From Clostridium_AF sediminicola (GTDB lineage: Bacteria > Bacillota > Clostridia > Clostridiales > Clostridiaceae): a DNA stretch of 64,000 bases. The DNA is taken from positions 186,001 through 250,000 of the forward strand of contig NZ_BAABMF010000002.1 of NCBI RefSeq assembly GCF_050402865.1, written 5' to 3'. Positions 18,691 through 27,264 of this stretch are shown piece after piece. A model generated the notes under the pieces. It was not told the origin of the DNA and did not search any database. It saw only the letters and a list, made by a program, of their open reading frames with translations. The translations under genes were made by a program, and so were the position numbers. Numbering within the stretch: position 1 is the stretch's first letter; each line of letters opens with the position of its first letter.

Positions 18691-18727
18691 AAAATAAGCT
18701 TTTCGACATATGCCGAAAAGCTTTATT
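18691..18727 (-). terminator. terminator after the SPOCS/LysM gene
   Basis: Stem AAGCTTTTCG / CGAAAAGCTT with AT-rich extensions (AAAATA and TATTTT) directly after the stop at 18728. Confidence 0.75.
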
Positions 18728-20290
18728 TTATATTACCGCTCTACCAGGAATAATTAATTTTTCACCTGCTGACAATTTCTCATCTTCACTAATTTCATTA
18801 ACTTTTGCTAAAGCATCAATAGTTGTAAAATATCTTTTCGCAATCTTCCATAAAGAATCCCCTGCTTGAACTACATATATTGTCAAACTAGCTTTTTTAC
18901 TAACAGGTTCACCTTCAACAGGATTTACCCCAACTATAAATTCTTTTGAATCTTCATAATAAACTGATGCATATACTTTAACTAAAGCCTTTACTCCTAT
19001 TGTGTTCGCTTCTACAACTGCCTCTAAATTCTCTATATATGCTTTTACATTACATTGCATGTCAATTTTGGCACCTACCATATCAATACCACAATTAAAT
19101 GGAATTTCTTCATAAGCAAATTCAACATCACTAGACCCAGTTTCTTTACAATACAATACTTTAGCTGATACCAAACCTTCGACAATTACTTTTCCTTCAA
19201 CTATCTTTTTATCCGTTATACAAATATCTCCATCAGACATTAAAATTTGAGAAGGTCTTCCTCCAGATAAATCTACTTCAATATTTTCTTTTACAATAGT
19301 CTCCATAAACTTATTACCAAGAATTACATTTATATTATGATTTTCCTTTTGCATTTCAAGTATTAAACTTGGTGAATATGCATCCTCTATTGTATCAATT
19401 TCTTTTTTACTCATAACCTTACTAAACGACTTTATTAAAGCTTCAATATCAATTATCCTATACTCACCTAAGTCATCCTCTTTTATGTCATACTCAACGC
19501 CTTCTAATTCCAATTCCGTCCTTTGCTCCATAAATGAATCTACCCCTTCACAAAGCAATTCTTTTGTAACTAATATATCATCTTGAATATAACATATCTC
19601 AGTATCATCTGATGATCTATATAAAACCTTAAACAATGCGAAACATTCAACTTCAATTTTATCATCGTAGACTTTTATATCTTCTTTGTGAACTATTACT
19701 TCACATTTCAAAACTCTTCCTATCTCAGGCTTATCCATCGGAATTTGCAAACTACACTTAGCAACTAGTTCCCCTTCAACTTTAGCAGCGATATTATCAA
19801 CTAATACAGATTTTTTTAACAATTGAATATCTTCATTATCTTCAATATCTTTAACTACTTCAAATTCTGAACTGTTATTTACAACAGATTTTAGCATCAA
19901 GATACCATCAATTCCTATTTTTCTTTCATTGATAATTTTGCATTCCATATGTTCTATTGTACATTCACAGATACACTCCATGCTACCTTCTGCTCCATTA
20001 ATGTCAAAATAACTAGAAAACTCATTAGTATAAGATACACTACACACCTGAAATCTATCGTCAACTTTTGCCATATACAATACATCATATTTTATCGTGC
20101 CTTGTACAAAAACTTTATTCTGCATAATTTCTTTAGTTGTAATATATGGTTTGGCATCTAAAGATAATATTTTATTAACATCAGGTTCAGTATCTGGAAT
20201 TACATATTCCTCTTTAACTACTGTATTTTGTATATCTTCACCTAATTTTTGCTCACATTGTATATTCTCTTTAATTAATTCCATAGTCAT
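18728..20290 (-). CDS. SPOCS (DUF3794) and LysM spore coat protein, SipL-like
   Basis: A 520-aa protein with DUF3794/SPOCS domains (about 35-130 and again about 320-430) and a C-terminal LysM domain (IYVVQAGDSLWKIAKRYFT...LSAGEKLIIPG, last 50 residues). This is the architecture of C. difficile SipL, which uses its LysM to bind the coat base protein SpoIVA. In that organism sipL also neighbours yabG, and YabG protease processes SipL. Start ATG follows GGAGGTC. Location next to veg and the yabG 3' part supports the assignment; symbol withheld because orthology was not tested. Confidence 0.85.
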   Translation of the reverse strand: MTMELIKENIQCEQKLGEDIQNTVVKEEYVIPDTEPDVNKILSLDAKPYITTKEIMQNKVFVQGTIKYDVLYMAKVDDRFQVCSVSYTNEFSSYFDINGAEGSMECICECTIEHMECKIINERKIGIDGILMLKSVVNNSSEFEVVKDIEDNEDIQLLKKSVLVDNIAAKVEGELVAKCSLQIPMDKPEIGRVLKCEVIVHKEDIKVYDDKIEVECFALFKVLYRSSDDTEICYIQDDILVTKELLCEGVDSFMEQRTELELEGVEYDIKEDDLGEYRIIDIEALIKSFSKVMSKKEIDTIEDAYSPSLILEMQKENHNINVILGNKFMETIVKENIEVDLSGGRPSQILMSDGDICITDKKIVEGKVIVEGLVSAKVLYCKETGSSDVEFAYEEIPFNCGIDMVGAKIDMQCNVKAYIENLEAVVEANTIGVKALVKVYASVYYEDSKEFIVGVNPVEGEPVSKKASLTIYVVQAGDSLWKIAKRYFTTIDALAKVNEISEDEKLSAGEKLIIPGRAVI

Positions 20291-20389
20291 GTCTTCGACC
20301 TCCCTATTATACCTACTATCTAATATATATATATCGATACTTCGATTTATGATTATTTTTTAAGAATTCGTAGATTTATTTTGGAACAA

Positions 20390-20490
20390 TAATTATAAAT
20401 TGTGAAGAAAAGCGCTTCCATATTTATAGTTGACAGCAAAAGATGATTTTCTTCCAGAAAATCTTTAACCAAACCTTAGAAATCATATAT
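20390..20490. repeat. partial dispersed repeat, copy D
   Basis: Carries TTATAAATTGTGAAGAAAAGCGC, then a TATAGTTGACAG word, then the GATTTTCTTCCAGAAAATC hairpin and TTTAACCAAACCTTAG. The same words occur in the 33.0-kb copy and in copies A and B. Non-coding. Confidence 0.6.
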
Positions 20491-20517
20491 TTAATATCAT
20501 CATTATTTCAAAAAACA

Positions 20518-20552
20518 AAAGAGACATAAGGTTTACCCCTATGTCTCTTTTT
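20518..20552. terminator. terminator after veg
   Basis: Stem AGAGACATAaGG / CCcTATGTCTCT with a short loop and T-runs on both strands, 36 bases after the veg stop. Confidence 0.85.
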
Positions 20553-20587
20553 AAAAAAATAAAAGCAATACTATGTTAGCATTACTT

Positions 20588-20824
20588 TTAACCAGCAAAT
20601 TCTATTTGAACTGTTTTTGTTAATACATCTGAATAACTATATGTCACTGTCCTTTGGGTGTCGCTGCCTAATCTTACAACAAAAATACTTGGGTAAGTTT
20701 TTTCAATAACTCCATTACTAACAATAACCTTTCGTCTACCATTGTTAGCTCTTAAAGTAACTTCCTCACCAATATGATTGTCGATCTCATTCTTAATAGT
20801 AGCTAATACATTGCCTCTTTTCAA
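20588..20824 (-). CDS. veg: Veg family protein
   Basis: A 78-aa protein of the Veg family. Visible family features are the ATIKNEIDNHIGEEVTLRANNGRRK start, the YPSIFVVRL strand and the C-terminal TYSYSDVLTKTVQIEF motif. Veg has been linked to biofilm gene stimulation in B. subtilis. A GTG at 20833 overlaps the ribosome binding site, so TTG 20824 is the likely start. In Firmicutes veg follows yabG, so its position right after the yabG 3' segment is the syntenic anchor for the interrupted gene. Confidence 0.93.
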   Translation of the reverse strand: MKRGNVLATIKNEIDNHIGEEVTLRANNGRRKVIVSNGVIEKTYPSIFVVRLGSDTQRTVTYSYSDVLTKTVQIEFAG

Positions 20825-20851
20825 ATAAAACACCCTCTTTCTACATCAACT

Positions 20852-20880
20852 ATTATACTACAAGTAGATATTTATGTCAA
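20852..20880 (-). promoter_or_regulatory. consensus veg promoter
   Basis: On the minus strand TTGACA (20875-20880), 17-base spacer and TATAAT (20852-20857) match the sigma-A consensus exactly, about 28 bases upstream of the veg start. The B. subtilis veg promoter is likewise one of the strongest known. Confidence 0.9.
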
Positions 20881-21064
20881 ATAAACTAATTATTTTATCA
20901 TTAATTTATCCACTTTGTCAATGTTAATTTTCTGTTAACAACCCTAGAAATAAATTGTTTATACTAGTTTTATTTATGATTTCCTCCAATTTACTCCTTA
21001 TATATTTTATTATTTTCATAATTGGAACTTTTATTCATAAATCTTTAGTTTATATTACTAATTT

Positions 21065-21274
21065 TTAAGCAAATTTAGATTTCGGATATCCTTCTCTATA
21101 TTTACCTCTAGTTTGTAAACCTCCTATACCGTCAATTCCTGTTACAGTATCTTTAATAACATCTTTCACCGAAACAACCTTTTCAATGTTTGTATACGCT
21201 ATTTTTTCACTCAAAAACACTGGATCAAGACAATGAATTAGAATGCGATTTGGGGAACTGGCAAAATTAGCACC
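21065..21274 (-). pseudogene. yabG: yabG 3' segment (C-terminal 66 codons plus core)
   Basis: Read on the minus strand, 21265-21065 gives 66 codons and a stop (starts FASSPNRILIHCLDPVF, ends GGLQTRGKYREGYPKSKFA). This is the recognisable C-terminal end of the YabG sporulation protease. It has no start codon or ribosome binding site of its own; the open frame simply runs in from element DNA. It begins immediately after the 9-bp core GGTGCTAAT (21266-21274), the same core at which the 5' part (37501-38211) breaks. Joining at the core gives an uninterrupted 293-codon frame, close to the roughly 290 aa of B. subtilis YabG. It is a separated exon-like part, not a decayed gene. Confidence 0.95.
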
Positions 21275-21298
21275 TGCTAACCTTCCTAAATTACGATA
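21266..21298 (-). other. attachment site hybrid at veg-side end of yabG element
   Basis: The core (plus strand ATTAGCACC, 21266-21274) is followed by a 24-base element-side arm at 21275-21298. This arm is an imperfect mirror of the arm at 37514-37537. Reading outward from the central CC/GG dinucleotide (21273-21274) both arms share TGCTAA, then two bases TT, then AAATT and CGATA; 18 of 24 positions agree. This is the half-site symmetry expected of a large serine recombinase attP. Confidence 0.85.
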
Positions 21299-21340
21299 AA
21301 AAAGTAAAGCTCTGTTTTAAGCTACTGTTAATTTTAATTA

Positions 21341-21602
21341 GTGAACGCAATAACTATAAATTGTGAACAAGTTCGAAATTTATAGTTACAAATTACAAGT
21401 GATAAGTGACAAGTTGTGGATACCTTTCGGAAGCGAAAGCTTTTAATTAAACAAAAGATAAAAAGATTACTTTTGCGTCAACAAAATCACATTGTTCAAT
21501 CATCAAAGATTATAAAGGCTTAATTAAAGATTTTCTGCAAGAAAATCATCATTAACTTGTCACTTGCAACTTATCACTTGTCACTTTTTTAGTTCGCATT
21601 TT
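21341..21602. repeat. dispersed non-coding repeat, copy B (inside element)
   Basis: The gap 21299-21719 contains no gene. This part is a reverse-orientation relative of copy A: it has AAGTGATAAGTGACAAGTT, CTTTCGGAAGCGAAAGCTTTTAATTAAA, GATTTTCTGCAAGAAAATC and AACTTGTCACTTGCAACTTATC words. One copy lies outside the element and one inside, so the repeat moves or is gained independently of the element. Confidence 0.7.
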
Positions 21603-21652
21603 TTCAACTGCAAACTACTCATCTTCAATCGACATCGTTTTAAAACATATCA

Positions 21653-21690
21653 AAAAGAACTACCCGAATAACTTAATATTCGAATAGTTC
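21653..21690 (-). terminator. terminator of the abfD operon
   Basis: Stem GAACTATTCG / CGGGTAGTTC with an AT loop, then TTTTT on the minus strand, 30 bases after the last gene of the operon. Confidence 0.7.
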
Positions 21691-21719
21691 TTATAATAAT
21701 AGTCTTATATTGTAGCAAA

Positions 21720-21980
21720 TCAGGCTTGTAGTCCTGTTAATTTATTGTATACGTCATCAAAGTCTTCAGCACTCTTAATATAGATTATACTGCCTTTAAC
21801 AGCTATATTATCTATAGAAGCACAGCAACTAGGACATCCACATACAACCAGCAAATAATCATAAACCTCTTCTGGTTGAACATACTCCATTCCTTCAACA
21901 ACATTCCTTAATTTGTTAACAAACGCTGCCCTATCATATCGATTGTTGCAACCCCCGCAGTATTTTATGCCTATTTTCAT
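21720..21980 (-). CDS. small Cys-rich protein (YCGGCN...CGCPSCC type)
   Basis: An 86-aa soluble protein with two cysteine clusters, YCGGCNNRYDR near the N-terminus and VVCGCPSCCAS in the middle. Similar small proteins with a YCGGCN-RYDR start are found in anaerobes near CoA-ester and amino-acid fermentation genes, but I know no established function. The cysteine spacing suggests Fe-S cluster or metal handling, or a thiol redox role. It is the last gene of abfD-nifU-like-this gene, starting 3 bases after the NifU-like stop, so translational coupling is likely. Confidence 0.75.
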   Translation of the reverse strand: MKIGIKYCGGCNNRYDRAAFVNKLRNVVEGMEYVQPEEVYDYLLVVCGCPSCCASIDNIAVKGSIIYIKSAEDFDDVYNKLTGLQA

Positions 21981-21982
21981 AA

Positions 21983-22267
21983 CTATTTACCTTTCTTCTT
22001 TCGAAGAATATCTCGCGCTATATTTAGAAGTTCTTCATCAATACTTCTGTCAAGGATTACCTCTTTAACTCCTTCAACTTCTTCTAAAATAACATTTTGA
22101 ATATGATTTCTAAAAGTCTCATCTGCCGCATAGCAACTACTACAATTACCCAAAAGCTTCACAACTACTTTGTTATCAGTAAAAGAAACTAATTTTATAT
22201 CTCCACCATGACCTGCAAGTATAGGACGAATTTGCTCATCTATAACTCTTAGAATTTTCTCTTCCAT
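21983..22267 (-). CDS. NifU C-terminal-domain Fe-S scaffold protein
   Basis: A 94-aa protein of the Nfu type that binds and transfers Fe-S clusters. The signature is visible: VIDEQIRPILAGHGGDIKLVSF and a GNCSSCYAADET loop carrying the CxxC cluster ligands, then the amphipathic helix. It starts 5 bases after the abfD stop. Because abfD needs a [4Fe-4S] cluster with unusual Cys3His ligation, a dedicated scaffold within the same operon is a sensible inference. Confidence 0.88.
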   Translation of the reverse strand: MEEKILRVIDEQIRPILAGHGGDIKLVSFTDNKVVVKLLGNCSSCYAADETFRNHIQNVILEEVEGVKEVILDRSIDEELLNIARDILRKKKGK

Positions 22268-22272
22268 ATATC

Positions 22273-23721
22273 TTACTCTTTTATTCCTGCAACAGCTTTA
22301 GCAAGATTTTTCTTATATGCAAAGTTACCTTGTCTTCCAATTACTATTCTTTGAGCTTGTGGAGAACCTGCACCATGCATAGACTCAGTCTTATATCCTA
22401 CAGCAGCAGTTCCTAAAGTTAAGTTTTCAATAAGTCTTAACACTCTTAGCTTGTTTTCAATAGGTGTTTTACCAGCACCTGCAAGATATTTTTCAACATA
22501 TTTTCCTACTACTGGTGATTTAAGATCTTTTTCAGATGGCATTGTAACCATTAATCCACCAGCTACGTCTTCTGCAAGACGTGCAATATCATACGGGAAT
22601 CTTGTTACGTTTTGTTTACATACATTAGCAAGTAATAAATCAATCATATAGTTACCTGCTGGCATTTTAGTTCCTTCTGCAGAACATGCAATACCACAAG
22701 CATATAAAGTTTCATTTAAATGCACCATTTCGATAAGCTTGTCTTTTACGTGAGAAGCTCTTGATACTCCATTATAATCGGCTGACAAAGCAGTAGCTCC
22801 AATAAGAACGTCACCAACACCTACTTTACATCCACCATAACTTTGTCTATGGTATCCAGCAAATCTTTCAACTAATGTTCCAGCAAATTCAGTTTCTCCA
22901 TTTAAGAAGATTCTTTCATTTGGTACAAATACGTCATCAAACACAACTAGAACTTCTTGTCCACCAAATTTCTTGTTTCCTAAATCGATGTCTGCTCCTT
23001 CTTCTAACTTTCTTGTATCACATGATTGACGACCATAGATTAAGATTATACCTTCTGCATCTGTAGGAACAGCAAAAGATACTGCATAATCCTTATCATC
23101 TGGTTTCATAGCTATTGTAGGCATTACAAGTACTTCGTGTGAGTTTACCATACCTGTTTGATGAGCTTTTGCTCCTCTTACTACAATACCATCTTCTCTT
23201 CTTTCTACTACGTGAACAAATAAATCTGGATCTTCTTGTTTACTTGGCGCTAAACTTCTATCACCTTTCGGATCTGTCATAGCTCCATCTACAGTTAAAT
23301 CATTTTTCTCAATATATTTCCAGAAGTTTCTGAAATTCTCGTGATAGTTTGTACCATGAGCTTGATCTACATCATAAGTTGTACTGAATACAGCATTTGC
23401 AGCATCCATACCAACACATCTTTGGAAACATCCTGCTGTTTTTTGTCCAAGCATTCTTTGCATTTTCACTTTTTTAACTAGATCTTCAGTTCCTTGGTGG
23501 AAATGAGTAAATCTGTTGATTTTCTCACCAGTAAGACATGAAGTAGCTGTCATTAAGTCTTCGTATTCTGGGTTACTTGCACACTCATATGTCATTGCAA
23601 CTGAATTCATTGATGGTGCAATGATAGGGTGATCAACTGGATTTTCAACTTTTTCTCCAAACATATATACATTTAAATTAAGTTTTCTAAGACTTTCAAT
23701 ATATTGCTCTTTAGTCATCAT
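22273..23721 (-). CDS. abfD: 4-hydroxybutyryl-CoA dehydratase / vinylacetyl-CoA delta-isomerase
   Basis: A flavin- and [4Fe-4S]-dependent enzyme that converts 4-hydroxybutyryl-CoA to crotonyl-CoA and isomerises vinylacetyl-CoA. The 482-aa protein closely resembles the C. aminobutyricum enzyme. The four cluster ligands known there (Cys99, Cys103, His292, Cys299) correspond here to Cys98 and Cys102 (AGCFQRCVG), His291 (AGYHRQSYG) and Cys298 (GGCKVG). The family motifs VRGAKAHQTG and TESMHGAGSPQAQR are intact. ATG 23721 (or 23718) follows AAAGGA; the longer frame from 23772 has no ribosome binding site. No 4-hydroxybutyrate dehydrogenase is nearby, so the natural substrate may be 4-hydroxybutyrate, vinylacetate or a CoA ester made elsewhere. 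Confidence 0.95.
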   Translation of the reverse strand: MMTKEQYIESLRKLNLNVYMFGEKVENPVDHPIIAPSMNSVAMTYECASNPEYEDLMTATSCLTGEKINRFTHFHQGTEDLVKKVKMQRMLGQKTAGCFQRCVGMDAANAVFSTTYDVDQAHGTNYHENFRNFWKYIEKNDLTVDGAMTDPKGDRSLAPSKQEDPDLFVHVVERREDGIVVRGAKAHQTGMVNSHEVLVMPTIAMKPDDKDYAVSFAVPTDAEGIILIYGRQSCDTRKLEEGADIDLGNKKFGGQEVLVVFDDVFVPNERIFLNGETEFAGTLVERFAGYHRQSYGGCKVGVGDVLIGATALSADYNGVSRASHVKDKLIEMVHLNETLYACGIACSAEGTKMPAGNYMIDLLLANVCKQNVTRFPYDIARLAEDVAGGLMVTMPSEKDLKSPVVGKYVEKYLAGAGKTPIENKLRVLRLIENLTLGTAAVGYKTESMHGAGSPQAQRIVIGRQGNFAYKKNLAKAVAGIKE

Positions 23722-24040
23722 AATAATATCAATCCTTTCAAAATTAGTTAATTTCAAATACATTTTAAACATACAAAACCCAATAGTTTTGATAATGGGA
23801 TATATATTTATTTAATTAATATATTTCCAACTTTCGACTTTAAAATATTTTCAATCAAAATAAAATCTTCAGCATTATTTTCTAATATCTTTTATTTCTT
23901 TGGCTAATACTGATGTGGTAATGCATTTTTTTTTGCACTTTTGCATCATTAGTGCTTCCTAATAAATTACTATTTTATAGTTATTTGTACTTATTGTAGT
24001 TTTTTATATTTTCATATCCCACTTCATTATAGTACAAGTT
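23722..24040 (-). promoter_or_regulatory. abfD upstream region, promoter not identified
   Basis: This 319-bp gap must hold the abfD promoter because a terminator precedes it. It is extremely AT-rich. No -24/-12 motif of the kind found upstream of the thiolase and hbd operons was identified; the nearest candidate (around 23934-23950, TGATGC...GTGCA on the minus strand) lacks the invariant GG. A short CCCAATAG...ATGGG inverted repeat lies at 23779-23800. Confidence 0.3.
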
Positions 24041-24043
24041 TTG

Positions 24044-24080
24044 AAAAAAGTCGCTGTCAATTGTTTGAAAATCGACAGCG
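24044..24080 (-). terminator. terminator of the thiolase-etf operon
   Basis: Stem CGCTGTC (24052-24058) / GACAGCG (24074-24080) followed on the minus strand by ACTTTTTT. It lies 11 bases after the etfA stop and separates this operon from abfD. Confidence 0.85.
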
Positions 24081-24091
24081 GACAAACTTTT

Positions 24092-25282
24092 TTATTCCTT
24101 AATTCTTTTAACTTCTTCTATTAACATAGGAAGTACTTGATATACGTCTCCAGCTATTCCGTAGTCAGCTACATCAAATATTGGAGCTTCCGCATTCTTA
24201 TTTATCGCTATAATGATATCACTAGTTTGCATACCAGCTAAATGCTGTATCGCCCCTGAAATACCACAAGCAATATAAATTGTTGGTCTTACTGTTGTTC
24301 CTGTTTGACCTATTTGGTGATCATGTCCAATCCATCCTGAATCTACAGCAGCACGAGAAGCACCTACAACTCCGCCCATTACATCAGCAAGTTCTTGAAC
24401 TAATTTGAAACCTTCAGCGTTTCCAAGTCCTCTACCACCTGAAACAATGATATCAGCTTCTCCAAGATTTACAGCCTTCTTAGCAGATTTTACGATTTCT
24501 TTGATTATTATTCTGATATCAGTAGACTCAAGAGCTACTTCTACTTTTTCAACTGAGCCTTCTCTTGTAGAATCAAATTCACCTTTTTGCATAACGCCAG
24601 GTCTTACAGTAGAAATTTGTGGTCTAGTATTTTTAGTTAAGATTGTCGCCATGATGTTTCCACCAAAAGCAGGTCTTGTTTGTTGAATATTTCTTGTTTC
24701 AACATCTATAGCTAATTTAGTACAGTCAGCTGTTAAGCCAGTTTCAAGTCTACAAGAAATTCTTGGACCTAAATCTCTACCGATAATAGTAGCTCCTACT
24801 AGGATTATTTCTGGTTTTCTTTCATTTACTAAATCAAATAATACTTTTGTATATCCATCAGTTGTATAATCTTTTAATAATGGACTATCTGCAATGATTA
24901 CTTTGTCTGCACCATATCCAATAAGTTCTTTAGTAACATGATCAACATTATGACCTAATACTACTGCACTTAATTCTACATCTAATGTATCAGCAAGTTT
25001 TCTTCCTTCGCTTACTAATTCAAGAACAGTGCTATTTAATACACCATCTTTTTGCTCAGCAACTACCCAAACACCTCGGTATGCTGATAAATCCATTTTT
25101 TTAACTTCTTCTCTTTTTACTTCAATAGCGTTAAACTTACATGCAGGCTCACAAGCTCCACATACAGTACATTTATCATTAATTACAGCTTTTTTATCTA
25201 TCATATCTATTGCATTAAAAGCACAAGCTTTAACACATAGTCCACAACCAATACATTTATCTAAAATTACATTTACACCCAT
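24092..25282 (-). CDS. etfA: electron transfer flavoprotein alpha subunit with N-terminal 2x[4Fe-4S] ferredoxin domain
   Basis: A 396-aa EtfA. Residues 1-60 carry two CxxCxxCxxxC motifs (CIGCGLCVKAC and CTVCGACEPAC), followed by the usual EtfA N-terminal domain and the FAD-binding C-terminal domain (SGGRGLGNAEGFKLVQELA; SRAAVDSGWIGHDHQIGQTG; YIACGISGAIQHLAGM). Length and added ferredoxin domain match the bifurcating caffeyl-CoA reductase type (CarE-like) rather than the roughly 336-aa EtfA of butyrate producers. It would pass electrons between NADH, ferredoxin and the adjacent acyl-CoA dehydrogenase. Last gene of its operon. Confidence 0.95.
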   Translation of the reverse strand: MGVNVILDKCIGCGLCVKACAFNAIDMIDKKAVINDKCTVCGACEPACKFNAIEVKREEVKKMDLSAYRGVWVVAEQKDGVLNSTVLELVSEGRKLADTLDVELSAVVLGHNVDHVTKELIGYGADKVIIADSPLLKDYTTDGYTKVLFDLVNERKPEIILVGATIIGRDLGPRISCRLETGLTADCTKLAIDVETRNIQQTRPAFGGNIMATILTKNTRPQISTVRPGVMQKGEFDSTREGSVEKVEVALESTDIRIIIKEIVKSAKKAVNLGEADIIVSGGRGLGNAEGFKLVQELADVMGGVVGASRAAVDSGWIGHDHQIGQTGTTVRPTIYIACGISGAIQHLAGMQTSDIIIAINKNAEAPIFDVADYGIAGDVYQVLPMLIEEVKRIKE

Positions 25283-25293
25283 GGTTTACCTCC

Positions 25294-26082
25294 TTATAGT
25301 GCTTTTTTATCTTTTAGTCTATTAATAAGATCTAATACTGTGTTTCTATCGCAACCTTCAAGCATAATTCCTTTTCCTTTTGGAGCTGGTGTGAATGTTT
25401 TGAAAACACTAGTAGGAGAACCTTTTAATCCAACTTTATCTAAATCAACTTCGATTTGAGCAGCATTCCAAACATCAATTGTTTTTTCGTTATATGCTTC
25501 GAATATACCTTTAACACTCATGTATCTAGGTTGGTTTAATTCTTTAATAGCTGTTAATACACATGGTGTCTTAACTTCTACTACTGAATAACCATCTTCT
25601 AAAGCTTTTGTTACTGTAAGTGTATCACCATCAATTCCGTAGTCTTGAACATAAGTAACTTGAACATAATTTAAATGTTCAGCTATTTGTGGTCCAACTT
25701 GAGCAGTATCTCCATCGATTGCTTGACGTCCACAGAAGATTATATCAACATCGCCAATCTTTTTGATTGTAGCTGCTAATGCTCTTGATGTAGCAAGAGT
25801 GTCAGCACCAGCAAATGCTCTATCTGAAACTAATATTCCTCTATCAGCACCCATTGCCAAAGCTTCAATTAAAGCAACTTTTGCTTGCGGGGGTCCCATA
25901 GTTACTACAACAACCTCAACGTCTTTTTGTTGGTCTTTTAATTGTAAAGCTCCTTCAAGAGCATTTTTATCATCATGATTGATAATACTTGGAACTCCTT
26001 CTCTTATCAAAGTTCCAGTTTTTGGATCGATTTTTACTTCATTAGTATCTGGTACTTGTTTAATACAAACTACTACTTTCAT
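25294..26082 (-). CDS. etfB: electron transfer flavoprotein beta subunit
   Basis: The small EtfB subunit (262 aa), starting MKVVVCIKQVPDTNEVKIDPKTGTL, with the ADRGILVSD and GRQAIDGDTAQVGPQIAE motifs, the latter contacting flavin in bifurcating Etfs. The first ATG (26088) directly abuts GGAGGG, so the second ATG at 26082 is preferred. It sits between the acyl-CoA dehydrogenase and etfA, forming a complete Bcd-EtfBA set. Confidence 0.95.
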   Translation of the reverse strand: MKVVVCIKQVPDTNEVKIDPKTGTLIREGVPSIINHDDKNALEGALQLKDQQKDVEVVVVTMGPPQAKVALIEALAMGADRGILVSDRAFAGADTLATSRALAATIKKIGDVDIIFCGRQAIDGDTAQVGPQIAEHLNYVQVTYVQDYGIDGDTLTVTKALEDGYSVVEVKTPCVLTAIKELNQPRYMSVKGIFEAYNEKTIDVWNAAQIEVDLDKVGLKGSPTSVFKTFTPAPKGKGIMLEGCDRNTVLDLINRLKDKKAL

Positions 26083-26095
26083 TTTCATCCCTCCA

Positions 26096-27235
26096 TTACT
26101 TTAGTACATGACCTGCTATAACCATTCTTTGAACTTGAGAAGTTCCTTCGTAGATTTCAGTTATCTTAGCATCTCTCATCATTCTTTCAACAGGATATTC
26201 TCTAGTGTATCCATATCCACCATGTAATTGTACTGCTTTAGTTGTTACTTCCATAGCAACTTCTGAAGCATATAATTTCGCCATAGCAGCTTCTTTATTG
26301 TAAGGTAAATCATTTTCTTTATTAAATGCCGCATGATAAACTAAGTGTCTAGCAGCTTGAATTTTTAATTCCATATCTGCAACTATCCATTGTAATCCTT
26401 GGAACTTTGCTATTGGTCTACCAAATTGTTTTCTTTCTTTGATGTATTGAACAGCTTTATCTAATGCACCTTGAGCAATACCAAGAGCTTGAGCTGCAAT
26501 ACCAATTCTACCACCATCAAGAGTTTTCATTGCTATTTTGAATCCTTGACCTTCTTTTCCTAATATGTTTTCTTTAGGAACGATGCAGTTTTCAAATATA
26601 ATCTCAGTAGTAGCAGATCCTCTAATACCAAGTTTTTCTTCGTGTTTACCAGCTCTGAAACCTGGGAATGTTTTTTCAACGATGAATGCAGAAATACCTC
26701 TTGTTCCTTTTGAAGTATCAGTCATAGCCATAACTATATAAGTATCAGCTTCTCCACCATTAGTTATAAACATTTTTGAACCATTTAAAACATAATGATC
26801 CCCTTCTAATACTGCTGTTGTTTGTTGCATTGCAGCATCAGTCCCTGCATTTGGTTCAGTAAGACAGAAAGCACCTAAGTATTCACCAGAACATAGTTTT
26901 GGAAGATATTTTGCCTTTTGCTCTTCTGTACCATAATTAAATATTGGGAATGTACCAAGTGAAGTATGTGTAGCATGTATACACCCAGTAGTTGCACAAG
27001 CTTTTGAAAGTTCTTCAATTGCTATAACATAAGATACTTGGTCTCCACCTGCTCCACCATATTCTTTTGGATAAGGTATACCCATCATATCAAATTTAGC
27101 TAATTTTTCAACTGTTTCTCTTGGGAATCTTTCTTCTGCATCAACCTCTGCAGCTATTGGTTCAACTTCATTTGTTGCAAATTCCCTCATTAATTGTCTT
27201 ACCATTTCTTGCTCTTTAGTAAGATTAAAGTTCAT
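26096..27235 (-). CDS. bcd: butyryl-CoA dehydrogenase-type acyl-CoA dehydrogenase
   Basis: A 379-aa FAD enzyme, very similar along its length to clostridial Bcd. Visible motifs are YGGAGGDQVSYVIAIEEL, GAFCLTEPNAGTDAAMQQT, TLDGGRIGIAAQALGIAQGA, and the C-terminal ITEIYEGTSQVQR with the catalytic Glu. With EtfBA downstream it would reduce crotonyl-CoA to butyryl-CoA, possibly with electron bifurcation to ferredoxin. Substrate length is not determinable; the name reflects similarity and context. Confidence 0.9.
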   Translation of the reverse strand: MNFNLTKEQEMVRQLMREFATNEVEPIAAEVDAEERFPRETVEKLAKFDMMGIPYPKEYGGAGGDQVSYVIAIEELSKACATTGCIHATHTSLGTFPIFNYGTEEQKAKYLPKLCSGEYLGAFCLTEPNAGTDAAMQQTTAVLEGDHYVLNGSKMFITNGGEADTYIVMAMTDTSKGTRGISAFIVEKTFPGFRAGKHEEKLGIRGSATTEIIFENCIVPKENILGKEGQGFKIAMKTLDGGRIGIAAQALGIAQGALDKAVQYIKERKQFGRPIAKFQGLQWIVADMELKIQAARHLVYHAAFNKENDLPYNKEAAMAKLYASEVAMEVTTKAVQLHGGYGYTREYPVERMMRDAKITEIYEGTSQVQRMVIAGHVLK

Positions 27236-27264
27236 TAGTTCTTCACTCCTTATTTTTGAATTTT

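Noticed and set aside
23925..23950. Sigma-54 promoter upstream of abfD
   Set aside because: The candidate TGATGC-N-GTGCA lacks the invariant GG of the -24 box and does not match the two clear sites in the element.
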